Positions 27,391 to 37,529 are shown, numbered from the stretch's first letter. The stretch: DNA of 64,000 nucleotides from Stieleria bergensis (GCA_007745635.1 CP036272.1:2089900-2153899); one strand, 5' to 3'. Program-made: numbers and translations. The notes: generated from the sequence alone by a model not told the origin.

Positions 27391-28134
27391 CTAGTGCAAC
27401 GAGATGGCTTGCTGAAGGGGACGCAGGACGGCATCGACAAGGTATTCATCAATCAAGTCGCGGCAGAGACCCGAAAGACGTACAAACTCCTTTTCAAAGG
27501 ACTCGTTGGGACCCAAGCTGTCGAAGCGGCGGACCGTCATGTAGACACTTAATTGCTCCTCGCCGAAGTCTCCGGTGCGCACCTGGTAGGCAGTCGTGCG
27601 TGATTCAAAGCTAATGCGGCACTGTGTGCGGCACTCTTCATCCAAGGCAAATTGGATCGCAGGTTCATTGGAAAGCACTTTTCCGTAGGGTAACGCGGTG
27701 AAGCGTTCCAGCCCTGGCGCGATCCCGATCGCCTGAGTCAGCAAGTCGTTGTGATTGCCGCTGAAGTTGAAATCAAACCCCGCCATCACGCTGAGTGATT
27801 CACAATCAAGCGGAGTGATCGACAGCTCATAGGGCACAAGTTCGAGCACCCGGCGATGCTGTTCCACTGCAGCGTCAAACGATTCCGGATTGACGCTACC
27901 GCTGGTCAGGCGGCGAGGCTCAACGGTGACCCAGCGATAAGCTCCGTTTTCTTTTTCTTCCTCCAGCACAAACTCGGACTTTTCCCGAGCATAGAAGTTC
28001 ATGAGTTCAGGATAGCGACGACGCACCTGTTCAAAGTAATGCAGAACCGATTCGCGATTCTGCGGTAAATCCATCTCCGTGGCCAGGTTCATGTTTAAGT
28101 AGTAGTCATCGCTGAACATGCCATAACCGCTCAT
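27391..28134 (-). CDS. Conserved-looking hypothetical protein
   Basis: 247 residues, soluble, no signal peptide, and not assigned to a named family. It opens MSGYGMFSDDYYLNMNLATEMDLPQ and shows well-formed alternating secondary structure, for example YELSITPLDCESLSVMAGFDFNFSGN and LSVYMTVRRFDSLG. A stretch around FALDEECRTQCRISFESRTTAYQVR contains two nearby Cys. The composition is clearly that of a real globular protein, acidic overall. It stands alone: 422 bp separate it from the adhesin gene and 689 bp from the next gene. No function is proposed. Confidence 0.75.
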   Translation of the reverse strand: MSGYGMFSDDYYLNMNLATEMDLPQNRESVLHYFEQVRRRYPELMNFYAREKSEFVLEEEKENGAYRWVTVEPRRLTSGSVNPESFDAAVEQHRRVLELVPYELSITPLDCESLSVMAGFDFNFSGNHNDLLTQAIGIAPGLERFTALPYGKVLSNEPAIQFALDEECRTQCRISFESRTTAYQVRTGDFGEEQLSVYMTVRRFDSLGPNESFEKEFVRLSGLCRDLIDEYLVDAVLRPLQQAISLH

Positions 28135-28823
28135 TGCCGGTAACTCCTGAATGGGTTGATTTGATCGGACGCAGCGGGCTTTCCCGACGCGTGGCCATGA
28201 TTCAAGTGCAATGCAAAGATTGCAGTCTTCCTGTGGGGCGATAAAGCGGACGCTTAATGCTTGACCATTCAGAGTCTCCCGAAAACAAAGGGGAACCGAA
28301 CGCTCGCGTTCTCTATTGTAGCCGCGGTTGTTCTGTCAGTGTGGAAGTTGTCTTTTAGCCGACGCCATCATGTTTCTGAATCCTGTCCGTTGACCAGTCC
28401 ATGTCGGTTTGCAGACGTGATGTGAACGGGGCGAATCACGAGCGATCTATTCATTCACTTTATCGCCCAGGCAACTGGATGTGTGGAAGTAATGTGTCGG
28501 TGCGCAGGATTGACGGGAAGCCGTGTCGGCAAATTGGATTTGTGCAAATTGGATTTGTTTTGCATCGTAAGGGGATTGCTTTCACGCTGAGGCTTCTCGG
28601 TCGTCGCCCGCGCTTGCACCCGTTCGTTGAGACCAACGCTGAGGGATGCAGTGCTGAGGGATGCAGCGCTGGAACGTGCGGGGGCGTCGTGCGGGGGCGG
28701 GCGTTGAAGAGGTGTGACCGATTCACACAGACACCAGCCTCCTTCGCCACCGTGTGTCGGTTTGAGGATCTGTCTGCGTGAGCGGCCGGTCGGTCAGTGA
28801 TGTCGATGCAGGTAAAACGCAGC
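28135..28823. other. Gene-free 689-bp region with two short duplications
   Basis: No convincing gene on either strand; the longest frames are low-complexity Arg/Pro/Cys-rich. It contains two perfect or near-perfect 15-bp tandem duplications: GCAAATTGGATTTGT at 28529-28558 and GCTGAGGGATGCAG(T/C) at 28638-28667. The left part should carry the promoter of the hypothetical gene. Confidence 0.6.
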
Positions 28824-29549
28824 CTACCGTTTGCGGATCACGATCTCGTCAAAAGCATTCAGATCATCAAACGATCCGATGCCGATTCGTCCCTTGGTGA
28901 ACGTTTTGTCGGTGACGCTCATGTGTGGCTTGCTCATGTCATCAAAGTAGATTTCAATTTTGCCGCTGGCTGCATCGCGAACGACTTTGACTTGATGCCA
29001 CTGACTGTCCCAGGGAGTTTCGTTTTTGTTCTCTGTCAAGTTCTTTCGTGCAGCTTCGTTGACCACCATGATCTGACCGCTGTTGGGGTCAGGCCGAGCG
29101 CCTAGGTGGGCATAGTAGAAGTGCTGGTTGTCGCTGTAGTTGAAGAACACGCAACAGTCACGATGATTGCCCGTGTCCTTGGTGCTTTTGACTTTGAAGG
29201 TCATTTCAAAGCTTTCCAGCGTCAAGTCCTTGATCAGTGCAATGTGTAGGGGACTGCGATGCGGTGGCTTGTATTCGCTGGAACGCGCCGTGATCTCGAG
29301 AGTCATCGAGCCGTCACGTTTACTGAGTTTCCAGGTCTTCGGATCCAACACTTCCCAGCGTTCGATGCCATTTTCGAAGTTCTCTTCAAAGACCACGGAT
29401 TGATCCGCTGATTCATCGGCTGGTTCGGCGCCATCACTGGGCACGGCGACGACCGTCGAGACAATCCCCAGGGCGGCCAACGCCAAGGGACGCATGAAAG
29501 GACGCAGTGGGTTCAGCAGAGAACAATTGGCTAGGTTCATCGAGGACAT
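28824..29549 (-). CDS. Secreted DUF1080/laminin-G-like protein
   Basis: About 241 residues from the ATG at 29549; a longer frame begins at 29600. A signal peptide (residues about 15-42, ending VPSDGAEP) is followed by an acidic linker and a single concanavalin-like sandwich: FEENFENGIERWEVLD, FEMTFKVKSTKDTGNHRD, CCVFFNYSDNQHFYYAHLG, WHQVKVVRDAASGKIEIYFDD and RIGIGSFDDLNAFDEIVI. Planctomycetes carry many such 3-keto-disaccharide-hydrolase-like proteins, most of unknown substrate. Binding or cleavage of a carbohydrate is inferred from the family. A related sandwich sits inside the protease fusion at 10298-12604. Confidence 0.8.
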   Translation of the reverse strand: MSSMNLANCSLLNPLRPFMRPLALAALGIVSTVVAVPSDGAEPADESADQSVVFEENFENGIERWEVLDPKTWKLSKRDGSMTLEITARSSEYKPPHRSPLHIALIKDLTLESFEMTFKVKSTKDTGNHRDCCVFFNYSDNQHFYYAHLGARPDPNSGQIMVVNEAARKNLTENKNETPWDSQWHQVKVVRDAASGKIEIYFDDMSKPHMSVTDKTFTKGRIGIGSFDDLNAFDEIVIRKR

Positions 29550-29948
29550 GATCTTCTTTTGGATCCTTGTTTCTGTGCCTGGAGCCGAGGTGGCAAGCAT
29601 GGACTGGAGGGAGGTGAAAGCAAGACGCAGTCAGCACAACTGATTGGGACTAAACATTCCACCCGCTGTCGACATTCTAAACGAAATCGAGTCGTCAATT
29701 TGGCAGCGGCGGCCAAAACAATTTGTTTTTCAATTTAGCTGAAAATCGCTTGCTTTTCCTCTTCCCCACGTGCCCGTGAAACACCAGATTGGGGTTGGTG
29801 GATGACGCATCAAAGGCGGTTGCCAGGGGTGCTCGTTCTGTTTGCCAGAACCTCGTATACTAAAACCAGATCAGTCACCGCTTTGAGTCACCGCTTAACG
29901 CTGATCAGTCAGACTGCCCGTGGACGTTTCTCAGCAATAGGAATCTAA
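29550..29948. other. Divergent intergenic region upstream of recQ
   Basis: 399 bp between the DUF1080-like gene and recQ. It is AT-richer than its surroundings near 29660-29760. It holds the palindrome and -10-like hexamer listed separately, and a 13-bp near-perfect duplication (AGTCACCGCTT-based) at 29873-29898. Confidence 0.5.
29835..29861 (+). promoter_or_regulatory. Candidate operator and -10 element upstream of recQ
   Basis: GTTCTG-N5-CAGAAC (29835-29851) is a perfect 6-bp palindrome placed just before TATACT (29856-29861), a near-consensus -10 box. The palindrome would overlap the promoter spacer, a usual repressor position. The resemblance to GTTC/GAAC-type SOS boxes is suggestive only; no matching -35 is obvious. 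Confidence 0.35.
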
Positions 29949-32936
29949 ATGAACGAAATGATGGTTGATCCTGAATCTCTGTTACCTCAATTTGGGCTGT
30001 CTGATTTTCGCCCGGGGCAACGTCAGGTCATCGATCGTCTTGCCGCCGGGGATGATGTGCTTTGCGTGATGCCAACCGGTGGTGGTAAAAGCTTGTGTTA
30101 CCAGTTGCCCGCGCTGGCTAGGCCGGGGACCACGCTAGTGGTTTCCCCGTTGATTGCGTTGATGAAAGATCAGGTTGACGGTCTGAAAGCACAAGGGATT
30201 GCTGCGGAGTTAATCAATTCGACGCTGACCCCGGCTCAGCAAGAGCAAGTCATGGCGGCGATGGCGGCGGGCGAATACAAGCTGGTTTACATCGCGCCTG
30301 AACGCCTGCGAAACGGCAGGTTCCTGGAAGCCCTGGGCAGCGCGCAGGTGACGTTGCTGGCTGTTGATGAGGCGCACTGCGTCAGCGAATGGGGCCATGA
30401 CTTTCGTCCCGACTATGCCCGTCTGGGGCAAGTGCGAAAACGCTACCTGCCCTCGGTGCAAACCATCGCGCTGACTGCGACCGCCACGCCGATGGTGCGC
30501 GATGACGTTTGTCAGCTGTTGCAGCTTGATGATCCAAAAGTATTTGTGACCGGGTTTGCACGCACCAATCTGCGATTTGGCGTCACACAGTGTAAAACCG
30601 ACTCTGATAAGCAAGAAGCCTTGGTCCGGTACATTGCCAAGCAACAAGGTGCGGGAATCATCTACGCAGCGACTCGAAAAGCTTGCGAAGAGATCGGACA
30701 CCTGTTGCCCGGACTGACCAAACGCAAAGTCGGTGTGTACCACGGCGGGATGGACTCGGAGCACCGCCGACAGGTCCAGGAACAGTTCATGGGCGGTGAT
30801 TTGGACGCGATCGTGGCCACCAACGCGTTTGGAATGGGAATCGACAAGTCCAATATCCGTTACGTTGCCCACTACAATATGCCCGGGACCTTGGAGGCTT
30901 ACTATCAGGAAGCTGGCCGTGCGGGACGAGATGGCGGCGATAGCGATTGCCGCATGTTCTTTGCCTATCAGGATCGCTACATCCAAGGATTCTTCATCGA
31001 GAATCGCTATCCTTCAAAGGAAGTGGTCAAAGAGGTTTACGAGTTTTTGCTCTCACGTCCCGAAGACCCCATTGAACTGACGCTGGAACAAGTGCGCCGG
31101 GCCATCGACGCGGATAGCACTGAAGCCATCGGGACCGCTGAGACTCTGTTGTCCAAAGCCGACGTCCTCAGACGTTTGGACAGCAGCAGTAATCAGATGA
31201 TCTTGCGAATTGATCATGAACATCCAGACGTGGTGTCGTTTTTGCCGAAAAGTTCAAAACTACGTCGACGCGTTCTGGGCGTGATTCAAGAACTGGTTGG
31301 CAAACGCCGCTTCGATGATGTCTATGTTCGCCCCCAGCGGTTGATGGACAAGGCCGAGGTGAGCCGCGAACAACTCAGTCGCGTCTTGCGTGAACTGAAA
31401 CGCTTGCAGTGCTTCGATTACGTTCCCCCGTTTCGCGGCCGAGCAGTGCATGTTGTTCGTCGAGACCTGAAGTTCCATCAATTGGACATTGACTTTGAAG
31501 AACTCGCTCGCCGCAAAGCAGCTGAGTTTGCCAAGCTGGATGCCGTGATTGGATTCGCTAGGTCCGGTGGTTGCAGACAGAAAGTGATCCTGGATTACTT
31601 TGGCGATCCCGCGGCTTCAGATTGCAAACGCTGCGATCGTTGTGTGCCCGAAGAGGCTTCGTCAACGGGGACAGCACTCTGGAAAAAGGAGCTCAACGAA
31701 CGACAGGTCGACAATCTCTTTCGCGGTCTGCGGGTTATCTTGAGCGGAATCACTCGCATGCATGGTCGCTTCGGGATCAGTCTGGTCGCACAAATGTTGT
31801 CTGGATCGAACAATAAAAAAGTCATGCAGTGGAAATTGAATCGGCTCAGCACCTATGGCCTGCTCTCCGGACTTAAACAGTCTCAGTTGTCAAAGATCCT
31901 TACGACGATGATTGAACATGGCTTGGTCGTTCAAAAAGAAGTTGATCAGCGACGCCCAACGGTAGAAATCAGTGAATTGGGAAAATCAGTGATGCACCTG
32001 CAGACCCCATTGCCCAATAGCTTTTTGCTGCCGCGCCCACTGGCCTACGGATTGGCCGCCGCCGCAGCTCACATTGAATCGGGCGATGTCTCCACAGCGG
32101 AACGCCCTGCAGAGGACGTGTCCGATCCCGAGCAACGCCAGGTCGTCCAGCCAACCGTCACGGACACCTCCAGCCCAGCCGTTGAACAAAGTTCACCAAC
32201 GCTTGATTCAATTCAACAGGACCAGGCGGATCCAAACGCCGACGATGCAGACAAGGGCGTCGTCAACGTGACGTTAGAAGCGTTAATCAGTCCCGAGCAG
32301 CAATTGTTGACCGAGGCTCGAGATGCACTCAAACGCTGGCGCAGACGCGCCTCTGCTGCACATGGCTTGCCTGCGTTCCGCGTTCTAAGCAACGCCACCA
32401 TTGATCGCTTGGCGGAGCTGCGTCCGAAAGCTAGCTCGGAGCTGGAGGTGATCAAAGGCATTGGCCCGGCGACCTTGGAGCAATTTGGTTATGACATCCT
32501 GGAAGTCATTCAAAAGGTGGTAGAGCAACAGGGTGACGAGGCCGCAGCCAGTTCGTCCCCTCCACCTGAACAGCCGTCTGCCAACGAGCCGCCTGCCAAC
32601 GAGCCGCCACCTGACCAGCCGCCACCTGACCAGCCGTCTGCCAACGAGCCGTCTGCGGCTGAAGCACTGACTTCAGAGGCACTTCCTGCTGAAACCCCAT
32701 TCGCAGCCGTCGATGAAGCGGTGCTTGAGGCGGTACAACAGCCCGATGCAGCCGTGGAGACCGATTCGGAGCTCGGCGATGATGATCAAGCCTATTGGAC
32801 GTGGCGGTTGTTCAGCGAGGGCTATCAGCTGGAGGAAGTGGTGCAGGTGCGCCGTTTGACGGTCCAACAAGTGTTCGACCATCTGCGCGCGGCGGAAGCC
32901 TCCGGTCGAGAGGTCCAATCGCATTGGCGACGCTAA
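29949..32936 (+). CDS. recQ: ATP-dependent DNA helicase RecQ with extended C-terminus
   Basis: 995 residues; typical RecQ has 600-750. Helicase motifs are clear: Walker A MPTGGGKS (41-48), DEAH box VDEAHC (139-144), motif VI-like QEAGRAGRDG, then the four-Cys zinc site (CRQ...DCKRCDRC), a winged-helix RQC region, and an HRDC domain (about 780-860). RecQ unwinds DNA 3' to 5' in recombination and fork repair. After HRDC comes a Pro/Glu/Ala-rich linker with in-frame repeats (PSANEP, PPPDQP) and a final helical segment (YWTWRLFSEGYQLEEVV, then QQVFDHL) like the HTH_40 tail of some RecQs. The start at 29949 follows an AGGAA element. Confidence 0.95.
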   Translation: MNEMMVDPESLLPQFGLSDFRPGQRQVIDRLAAGDDVLCVMPTGGGKSLCYQLPALARPGTTLVVSPLIALMKDQVDGLKAQGIAAELINSTLTPAQQEQVMAAMAAGEYKLVYIAPERLRNGRFLEALGSAQVTLLAVDEAHCVSEWGHDFRPDYARLGQVRKRYLPSVQTIALTATATPMVRDDVCQLLQLDDPKVFVTGFARTNLRFGVTQCKTDSDKQEALVRYIAKQQGAGIIYAATRKACEEIGHLLPGLTKRKVGVYHGGMDSEHRRQVQEQFMGGDLDAIVATNAFGMGIDKSNIRYVAHYNMPGTLEAYYQEAGRAGRDGGDSDCRMFFAYQDRYIQGFFIENRYPSKEVVKEVYEFLLSRPEDPIELTLEQVRRAIDADSTEAIGTAETLLSKADVLRRLDSSSNQMILRIDHEHPDVVSFLPKSSKLRRRVLGVIQELVGKRRFDDVYVRPQRLMDKAEVSREQLSRVLRELKRLQCFDYVPPFRGRAVHVVRRDLKFHQLDIDFEELARRKAAEFAKLDAVIGFARSGGCRQKVILDYFGDPAASDCKRCDRCVPEEASSTGTALWKKELNERQVDNLFRGLRVILSGITRMHGRFGISLVAQMLSGSNNKKVMQWKLNRLSTYGLLSGLKQSQLSKILTTMIEHGLVVQKEVDQRRPTVEISELGKSVMHLQTPLPNSFLLPRPLAYGLAAAAAHIESGDVSTAERPAEDVSDPEQRQVVQPTVTDTSSPAVEQSSPTLDSIQQDQADPNADDADKGVVNVTLEALISPEQQLLTEARDALKRWRRRASAAHGLPAFRVLSNATIDRLAELRPKASSELEVIKGIGPATLEQFGYDILEVIQKVVEQQGDEAAASSSPPPEQPSANEPPANEPPPDQPPPDQPSANEPSAAEALTSEALPAETPFAAVDEAVLEAVQQPDAAVETDSELGDDDQAYWTWRLFSEGYQLEEVVQVRRLTVQQVFDHLRAAEASGREVQSHWRR

Positions 32937-33709
32937 TGCATCAACCTCCGCACCGTTGTTTGCTGAGGGCACCGTTGTTTGCTGAGGGGGGCCCCGAGCA
33001 TGGTTCCCGATGGGATCGGGCCAATGTCAGCCCTGATTTGACTTGCAGAACCCAGATGTCTCGCAGTGGAGGTCACCCAGAGGCCAGTCAACCAGAGGCC
33101 AGTCAAAAAAAGGCAGAAGCCTAGGGTCGACCCGGCACCAAGTGATCTTTTCTAGCTTCAAGTGACTTTTGCTCGGGCTCAATGCGTGGCTCAGTGTGTT
33201 CCGCCGCGCTTGGGAGAATGCTCGGGCACAATGCTGCCCCCCAGCGAGACGGTGGCGAAGCAAAGGTTTGTATTCCGCTGAATTGTTATAACCCGAACCG
33301 GGGAGCCGCTTAGCGGCAGGAATTGACCAAGGCCAACCATTCGAACGCTTTTGATGAACGAAGAGTTTCGACGGTGGAGACTGGATTGTAGTTGGACTTT
33401 GACTGACCGCTACGATTCTCCAGAGATCTGCTTGTTGATGCCAGACGCACCGTGTCGCAACGCATGCCCTCTGCCCGAAAAAAGAAACCCGGTGGAAAAC
33501 GTCCACGCAGTGCGGTTTGATCCCTGCGGAAAATGGCTAAAATTGGAGGCGAGGGCCTTCACTGAATGCCTTTGGACGGTCCCTGGACCGATCATCACAA
33601 CGAATCTTCAGCTGCCAGGATGCGATCATTGCGATCGCAGGATGGTGGGATGGCGGTTTAGCCCATAACTTTCGCCGCTTTCAGGCGACTCCTTCGATCG
33701 AAATTCACT
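32937..33709. other. Gene-free 773-bp region between recQ and ftsH, with short duplications
   Basis: No frame here looks protein-like. Fifteen bases after the recQ stop lies a 19-bp perfect tandem duplication (CACCGTTGTTTGCTGAGGG, 32951-32988), and at 33077-33106 a 15-bp duplication (CCAGAGGCCAGTCAA) that runs into an A-tract. The ftsH promoter should lie in the right part; I see no clear -35/-10 pair. The length is unusual for a gap in this window. Confidence 0.6.
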
Positions 33710-35737
33710 ATGGAAAATAATCGCGAAGAACCGGACGCGAAAAACACCCCGCCTCGGCGACACAATAGCTTTTTGATCTTGGCCGTCTTGATGATGGTTT
33801 TGATGCTGTTGTTTGTCAGGTCAGGAGAAACCGGATCGAAGATCACCACCAGCCAGTTCTACGAACAGCTGGACAAGAACAACATCGCCAGTGTGTCCAT
33901 CGACACCAGCCAGCAGCGCGTGACCGGTACGTTCAACGATCCACCTGATGCCACCAAGCTAGAGAAAGGCGTCGTCACCGTCCAAAAAGACAGTGACGGA
34001 AAAGCCATCAAGCTAAACAAGGACTTCTACTTCAACGTTCAGTCCGATCAGTACATTACGCGCATTCAAGAGAAGCTCGAAGAGACCGATGTGCAGTGGG
34101 GGGAAACTCCTCCCGACACGACCCAGCAGATCATCAGTTTGCTCATCTTTGTCGGTTTGCCGATCGGCATTTTGGTCTTCGTCTTCCTGATGATCCGTCG
34201 CACGCGAAACGACATCATGGGCGGTGGATTCCTGTCAGGGTTCGGCAAGAGCCCTGCCAAGCGATTTGAAGCTCACGAAAAAACGGTCTCATTCAAAGAC
34301 GTTGCAGGATTGGAAGGTGTTAAGGCCGACCTCCAGGAAATCGTTGACTTCCTAAAGACCCCTGAGAAATTCCGCAAGCTTGGCGGACGGGTGCCCAAAG
34401 GGGTGCTGCTCAATGGCTCTCCAGGGACCGGTAAAACTCTGCTCGCCAGAGCGGTTGCCGGTGAAGCAGAGGTGCCGTTCTTCTCCGTCAATGGGAGTGA
34501 ATTCATCCAAATGTTCGTTGGCGTGGGGGCCAGCCGAGTTCGCGATTTATTCCAAACTGCGAAACAGCAAAGTCCCAGCATCATCTTCATTGATGAAATC
34601 GACGCCGTCGGTCGTCAGCGTGGTGCTGGATTAGGTGGCGGTCATGATGAACGTGAGCAGACCTTGAACCAAATTCTTGGTGAAATGGACGGCTTCACGC
34701 CCAGCCAGGCGGTGATTGTGATCGCCGCGACCAACCGCCCCGATGTCTTGGACCCTGCTCTGCTGCGTCCCGGTCGCTTTGACCGTCACATCACAGTCAA
34801 TCGGCCAACGTTGAAAGGCCGCGAAGAGATCTTCAAGGTTCACGTTCGCGAAGTGCCTTTGGCGGATGACGTCAAGCTTGATCGTTTGGCTGCTGGAACC
34901 ATTGGTCTGACCGGTGCAGACATCCAAAACATGGTGAATGAAGCGGCGCTCTGGGCGGCCCGTCATGATAAGAAAGAAGTCAGCATGGAAGACTTTGACA
35001 ATGCTCATGACAAAATCTTGATGGGTGCCAAACGCGAGGAGGTGCTGCGTGGAATCGAAAAGGAAAAAACGGCCTATCACGAAGCCGGTCACACCCTGAC
35101 TGCCTGGCACTTAGACGGCGCGCACACGGTGCACAAAGTCACCATCATTCCACGTGGCCGTGCCTTAGGCGTCACCCAGTATGTGCCCAATGAAGATCGC
35201 CTGAACATCAGTAAGAAGGAACTGGAACACCAGCTGATCGTCTTGCTCGGTGGTCGAGCTGCTGAACAAATCATTTACGATGAGCCCACCGTTGGCGCAG
35301 AGAATGATTTGGAACGTGCCACCAGCATCGCCCGCCGTATGGTGACGCAGTGGGGCATGAGCGACAAACTTGGGCCGGTCTGCTACAAAACTTCTGAAGA
35401 AGATCCGTTTTTGGGACGCGAAATGCACCAGTCGCGGCAGTTCAGCGAGCACACCCAAGAACTGATCGATGCCGAGGTCGCGGCGATTCTCATGGAGGCC
35501 GACAAGAAAGCCATCGATCTGCTCTCGAAGTATCGGGACGACTTGGAAACGTTGACCCGTTGCCTGATCGAGAAGGAAGAGCTCAATGAGGAAGAGATTT
35601 GCGACCTGATCGGCCCTTCGATCCAAAGACTGATGGCCGAAAAGGAAAAGGCAGCACAGGACGAAGCTTCGCCAGAGAGCTCTGCCGTTGATCCAACGGA
35701 AGAAGATCAAGCAGACCAAAGCAGCAGCGTCTCATGA
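33710..35737 (+). CDS. ftsH: ATP-dependent zinc metalloprotease FtsH
   Basis: 675 residues, inner-membrane AAA+ protease that removes damaged or regulated membrane and soluble proteins. Two transmembrane segments (about 21-37 and 142-161) bracket the periplasmic domain. The AAA module has Walker A GSPGTGKT (236-243), pore motif FVG, Walker B IIFIDE (291-296) and the second region of homology ([18 protein letters not shown]). The M41 protease site is HEAGH (457-461), with a third ligand probably the Asp of ENDLERAT. The C-terminus is acidic. It follows a 773-bp gene-free region and is followed by a strong hairpin before the ferredoxin-like gene. No key residue is missing. Confidence 0.97.
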   Translation: MENNREEPDAKNTPPRRHNSFLILAVLMMVLMLLFVRSGETGSKITTSQFYEQLDKNNIASVSIDTSQQRVTGTFNDPPDATKLEKGVVTVQKDSDGKAIKLNKDFYFNVQSDQYITRIQEKLEETDVQWGETPPDTTQQIISLLIFVGLPIGILVFVFLMIRRTRNDIMGGGFLSGFGKSPAKRFEAHEKTVSFKDVAGLEGVKADLQEIVDFLKTPEKFRKLGGRVPKGVLLNGSPGTGKTLLARAVAGEAEVPFFSVNGSEFIQMFVGVGASRVRDLFQTAKQQSPSIIFIDEIDAVGRQRGAGLGGGHDEREQTLNQILGEMDGFTPSQAVIVIAATNRPDVLDPALLRPGRFDRHITVNRPTLKGREEIFKVHVREVPLADDVKLDRLAAGTIGLTGADIQNMVNEAALWAARHDKKEVSMEDFDNAHDKILMGAKREEVLRGIEKEKTAYHEAGHTLTAWHLDGAHTVHKVTIIPRGRALGVTQYVPNEDRLNISKKELEHQLIVLLGGRAAEQIIYDEPTVGAENDLERATSIARRMVTQWGMSDKLGPVCYKTSEEDPFLGREMHQSRQFSEHTQELIDAEVAAILMEADKKAIDLLSKYRDDLETLTRCLIEKEELNEEEICDLIGPSIQRLMAEKEKAAQDEASPESSAVDPTEEDQADQSSSVS

Positions 35738-35759
35738 TCGATCGTTCCTGATTTTCTCA

Positions 35760-35789
35760 AGCCGGTTCCAAGTGTCCCTTGGGCCGGCT
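35760..35789 (+). terminator. Strong hairpin after ftsH
   Basis: AGCCGG-TT-CCAAG pairs with CTTGG-G-CCGGCT around a five-base loop, 11 paired bases with a small asymmetric bulge, 23 nt past the ftsH stop. There is no T-run, so termination may need Rho, or the hairpin may simply protect the 3' end. The following gene is only 28 nt further on. Confidence 0.5.
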
Positions 35790-35816
35790 CGTCGTCTCCC
35801 AAGTTCTTGGCTGGTG

Positions 35817-36248
35817 ATGACCGGCGTTCCCCTACACGTTGTCGATTTCATGAGTAGAAACCGGGCTACTGAGGTGTCGCTCAAACGAGCCGCTGCCAAA
35901 GCAGACAAGCTTGGGTTCGGTCAAGGGAATTATACCTTGGTGGTTTGCATGGATCGCAAGAAGGAAAAGTGCTGCTCCGAAGACTGCATGTCGAGGACAT
36001 GGAACTATCTCAAAAAACGCAGCAAGCTGTGGCAAAAGACCGGGCATCCGTCGGTCGTCAAAATCAAAACCCAGTGCTTAGATATCTGTAAAGCGGGGCC
36101 CATCGTCGGCGTCTTGCCCGATGATATTTGGTATGGAGCCTGCACTCCGGACGTCATCGATCGAATCTTTGACGAACACATCGCCAAGGGTAACGTCGTC
36201 ACCGATCATCAGATCGCTGGTCCAATCTCTGGGCCAATCGACGCGTAA
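35817..36248 (+). CDS. Thioredoxin-like [2Fe-2S] ferredoxin domain protein
   Basis: About 143 residues from the ATG at 35817 (MTGVPLHVVDFM; a second ATG is at 35850). The longer frame from 35688 overlaps the ftsH 3' end and is unlikely. The pattern VVCMDRKKEKCCSEDC ... TQCLDICKAGPIVGV matches the thioredoxin-fold (2Fe-2S) ferredoxins, in which the first Cys, a Cys 8-12 residues on, and the C-x3-C pair bind the cluster. The WYGACTPDVIDRIFDEHI end is also typical. It could act in electron transfer or redox sensing; the partner is unknown. It may be co-transcribed with ftsH if the intervening hairpin is leaky. Confidence 0.82.
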   Translation: MTGVPLHVVDFMSRNRATEVSLKRAAAKADKLGFGQGNYTLVVCMDRKKEKCCSEDCMSRTWNYLKKRSKLWQKTGHPSVVKIKTQCLDICKAGPIVGVLPDDIWYGACTPDVIDRIFDEHIAKGNVVTDHQIAGPISGPIDA

Positions 36249-36671
36249 CATCGGACGCTCGAATGAAGACGCCCTCGTCCGTGATTTGTCGCCGCTGCGG
36301 AAATCACCCTGCGGAAATCATGTCCCCGTCCTCTGTTTCACTGTTGCACCGTTCTCCTGTGCGGGAACGAATGTGCGGTAGGGTGTCTGCGTGATTGGTT
36401 GAGGCATGCACCCTGCGATGGCAGAATTGTCCAGGTGCCAAATCGACGGTGTTGCAATCATTACTGGGACAAAACGCTAGGCAAACAACAGGGGCAACTG
36501 GCTCGCAAACTGTTTCTCTGTCTTGACGCTTGCTAATCGCCTCTGGCCAGACGCGAACCGTGTTTCGTGTGACCTGGGCAGCGAGCCACCGTCATCCTGC
36601 TGCGAAGGGGATGTTATGATGATCGGTTGTGCCTACTGATCCCATCTTCTGTTGCTACTCAACGACGCGCC
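36249..36671. other. Gene-free stretch upstream of the FkbM gene
   Basis: 423 bp. It contains a 14-bp tandem duplication based on CTGCGGAAATCA at 36294-36321, 46 bases after the ferredoxin stop. An in-frame TTG at 36627 could extend the next gene, but the ATG at 36672 is preferred. No promoter is obvious. Confidence 0.45.
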
Positions 36672-37454
36672 ATGTTTCCCACGATCAATCGTATCAAGGA
36701 ATGTCGCCATGGAACCATGGTGTACAACATTCACGACATGTACATCGGTCGATCGTTGGACCTGTACGGAGAGTTCTCTGAGGGCGAGATTGCTCTGTTT
36801 TCACAGTTCATTCGACCCGGCCACGTGATTGTCGAGGCCGGCGCCAACATGGGAGCACACACGGTTTGGTTTGGAAAGCAAGTGGGCCCGCAGGGCGCGG
36901 TCCTGGCGTTCGAACCGCAACGCATCATCTTTCAGTTGCTAAATGCCAACATCGCACTCAATCAACTAACCAACGTGCATGCCATGTGGGCTGCCCTTGG
37001 GCAACGCCCTGGGCTCACCGTGGTACCTCAACTGGATTATGGCAAACAGAATAACTTCGGCGGCTTGTCGCTCGGCGAGTTTCAAAACGGACAGTCTGTC
37101 GAGGTTCGGACCATTGATCGTCTGAATTTGCCTCAGTGTGACTTTATCAAGGTGGATGTGGAAGGCATGGAGCAGGACGTTTTGGCCGGAGCAACCCAGA
37201 CCATCGCCAAGCATCAACCGGCGCTGTACGTGGAAAACGATCGTGAGGATAAAGCCAGGGCACTGACGCAATTCATCGACGCCTTGGGTTACAACATGTA
37301 TTGGCACACGCCATTGCTGTTTAGCAGCAACAACTTCGCTGGGAATCCGCAGAACGTGTTCGGCGGCATCCTGAGTCGCAACATGCTGTGTTTGCCCAAA
37401 TCCAGGAAGCAGCAAATCAGTGGACTCAAGCCGGTCGAGGTCGTCACTGACTAA
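36672..37454 (+). CDS. FkbM-family methyltransferase
   Basis: About 260 residues from the ATG at 36672. SAM-binding motif I is VEAGANMGAHTVWF; motif II ends in the acidic FEP; the FkbM-type IKVDVEGMEQDVLAGA block follows. The order and spacing are those of the FkbM/Methyltransf_21 family, class I SAM-dependent O-methyltransferases acting on sugars, polyketides or small molecules. The substrate is not predictable. No glycosyltransferase or biosynthesis cluster surrounds it: upstream is the ferredoxin, downstream is the repeat island. The isolated position next to repeats is compatible with transfer, but the codon use was not measured. Confidence 0.85.
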   Translation: MFPTINRIKECRHGTMVYNIHDMYIGRSLDLYGEFSEGEIALFSQFIRPGHVIVEAGANMGAHTVWFGKQVGPQGAVLAFEPQRIIFQLLNANIALNQLTNVHAMWAALGQRPGLTVVPQLDYGKQNNFGGLSLGEFQNGQSVEVRTIDRLNLPQCDFIKVDVEGMEQDVLAGATQTIAKHQPALYVENDREDKARALTQFIDALGYNMYWHTPLLFSSNNFAGNPQNVFGGILSRNMLCLPKSRKQQISGLKPVEVVTD

Positions 37455-37529
37455 AGATCAAGTCAAGCGACAATGTTGCTCCGTCGGCTGTGCCCCATTT
37501 GATGGTTGTGCGAGAGAGGCCGCTGGATC

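Noticed and set aside
27123-27614. Plus-strand gene upstream of the hypothetical protein
   Set aside because: Overlaps the 3' end of a better minus-strand gene and is Arg/Ser-rich without domains.
28401-28781. Possible coding frame in the 689-bp gap
   Set aside because: Covers two tandem duplications, and the opposite-strand frame is equally poor; no ribosome-binding site or domain.
33351-33668. Possible small gene between recQ and ftsH
   Set aside because: Cys/Trp/Pro-scattered composition, conflicts with a minus-strand frame of equal length, and has no recognisable motif.
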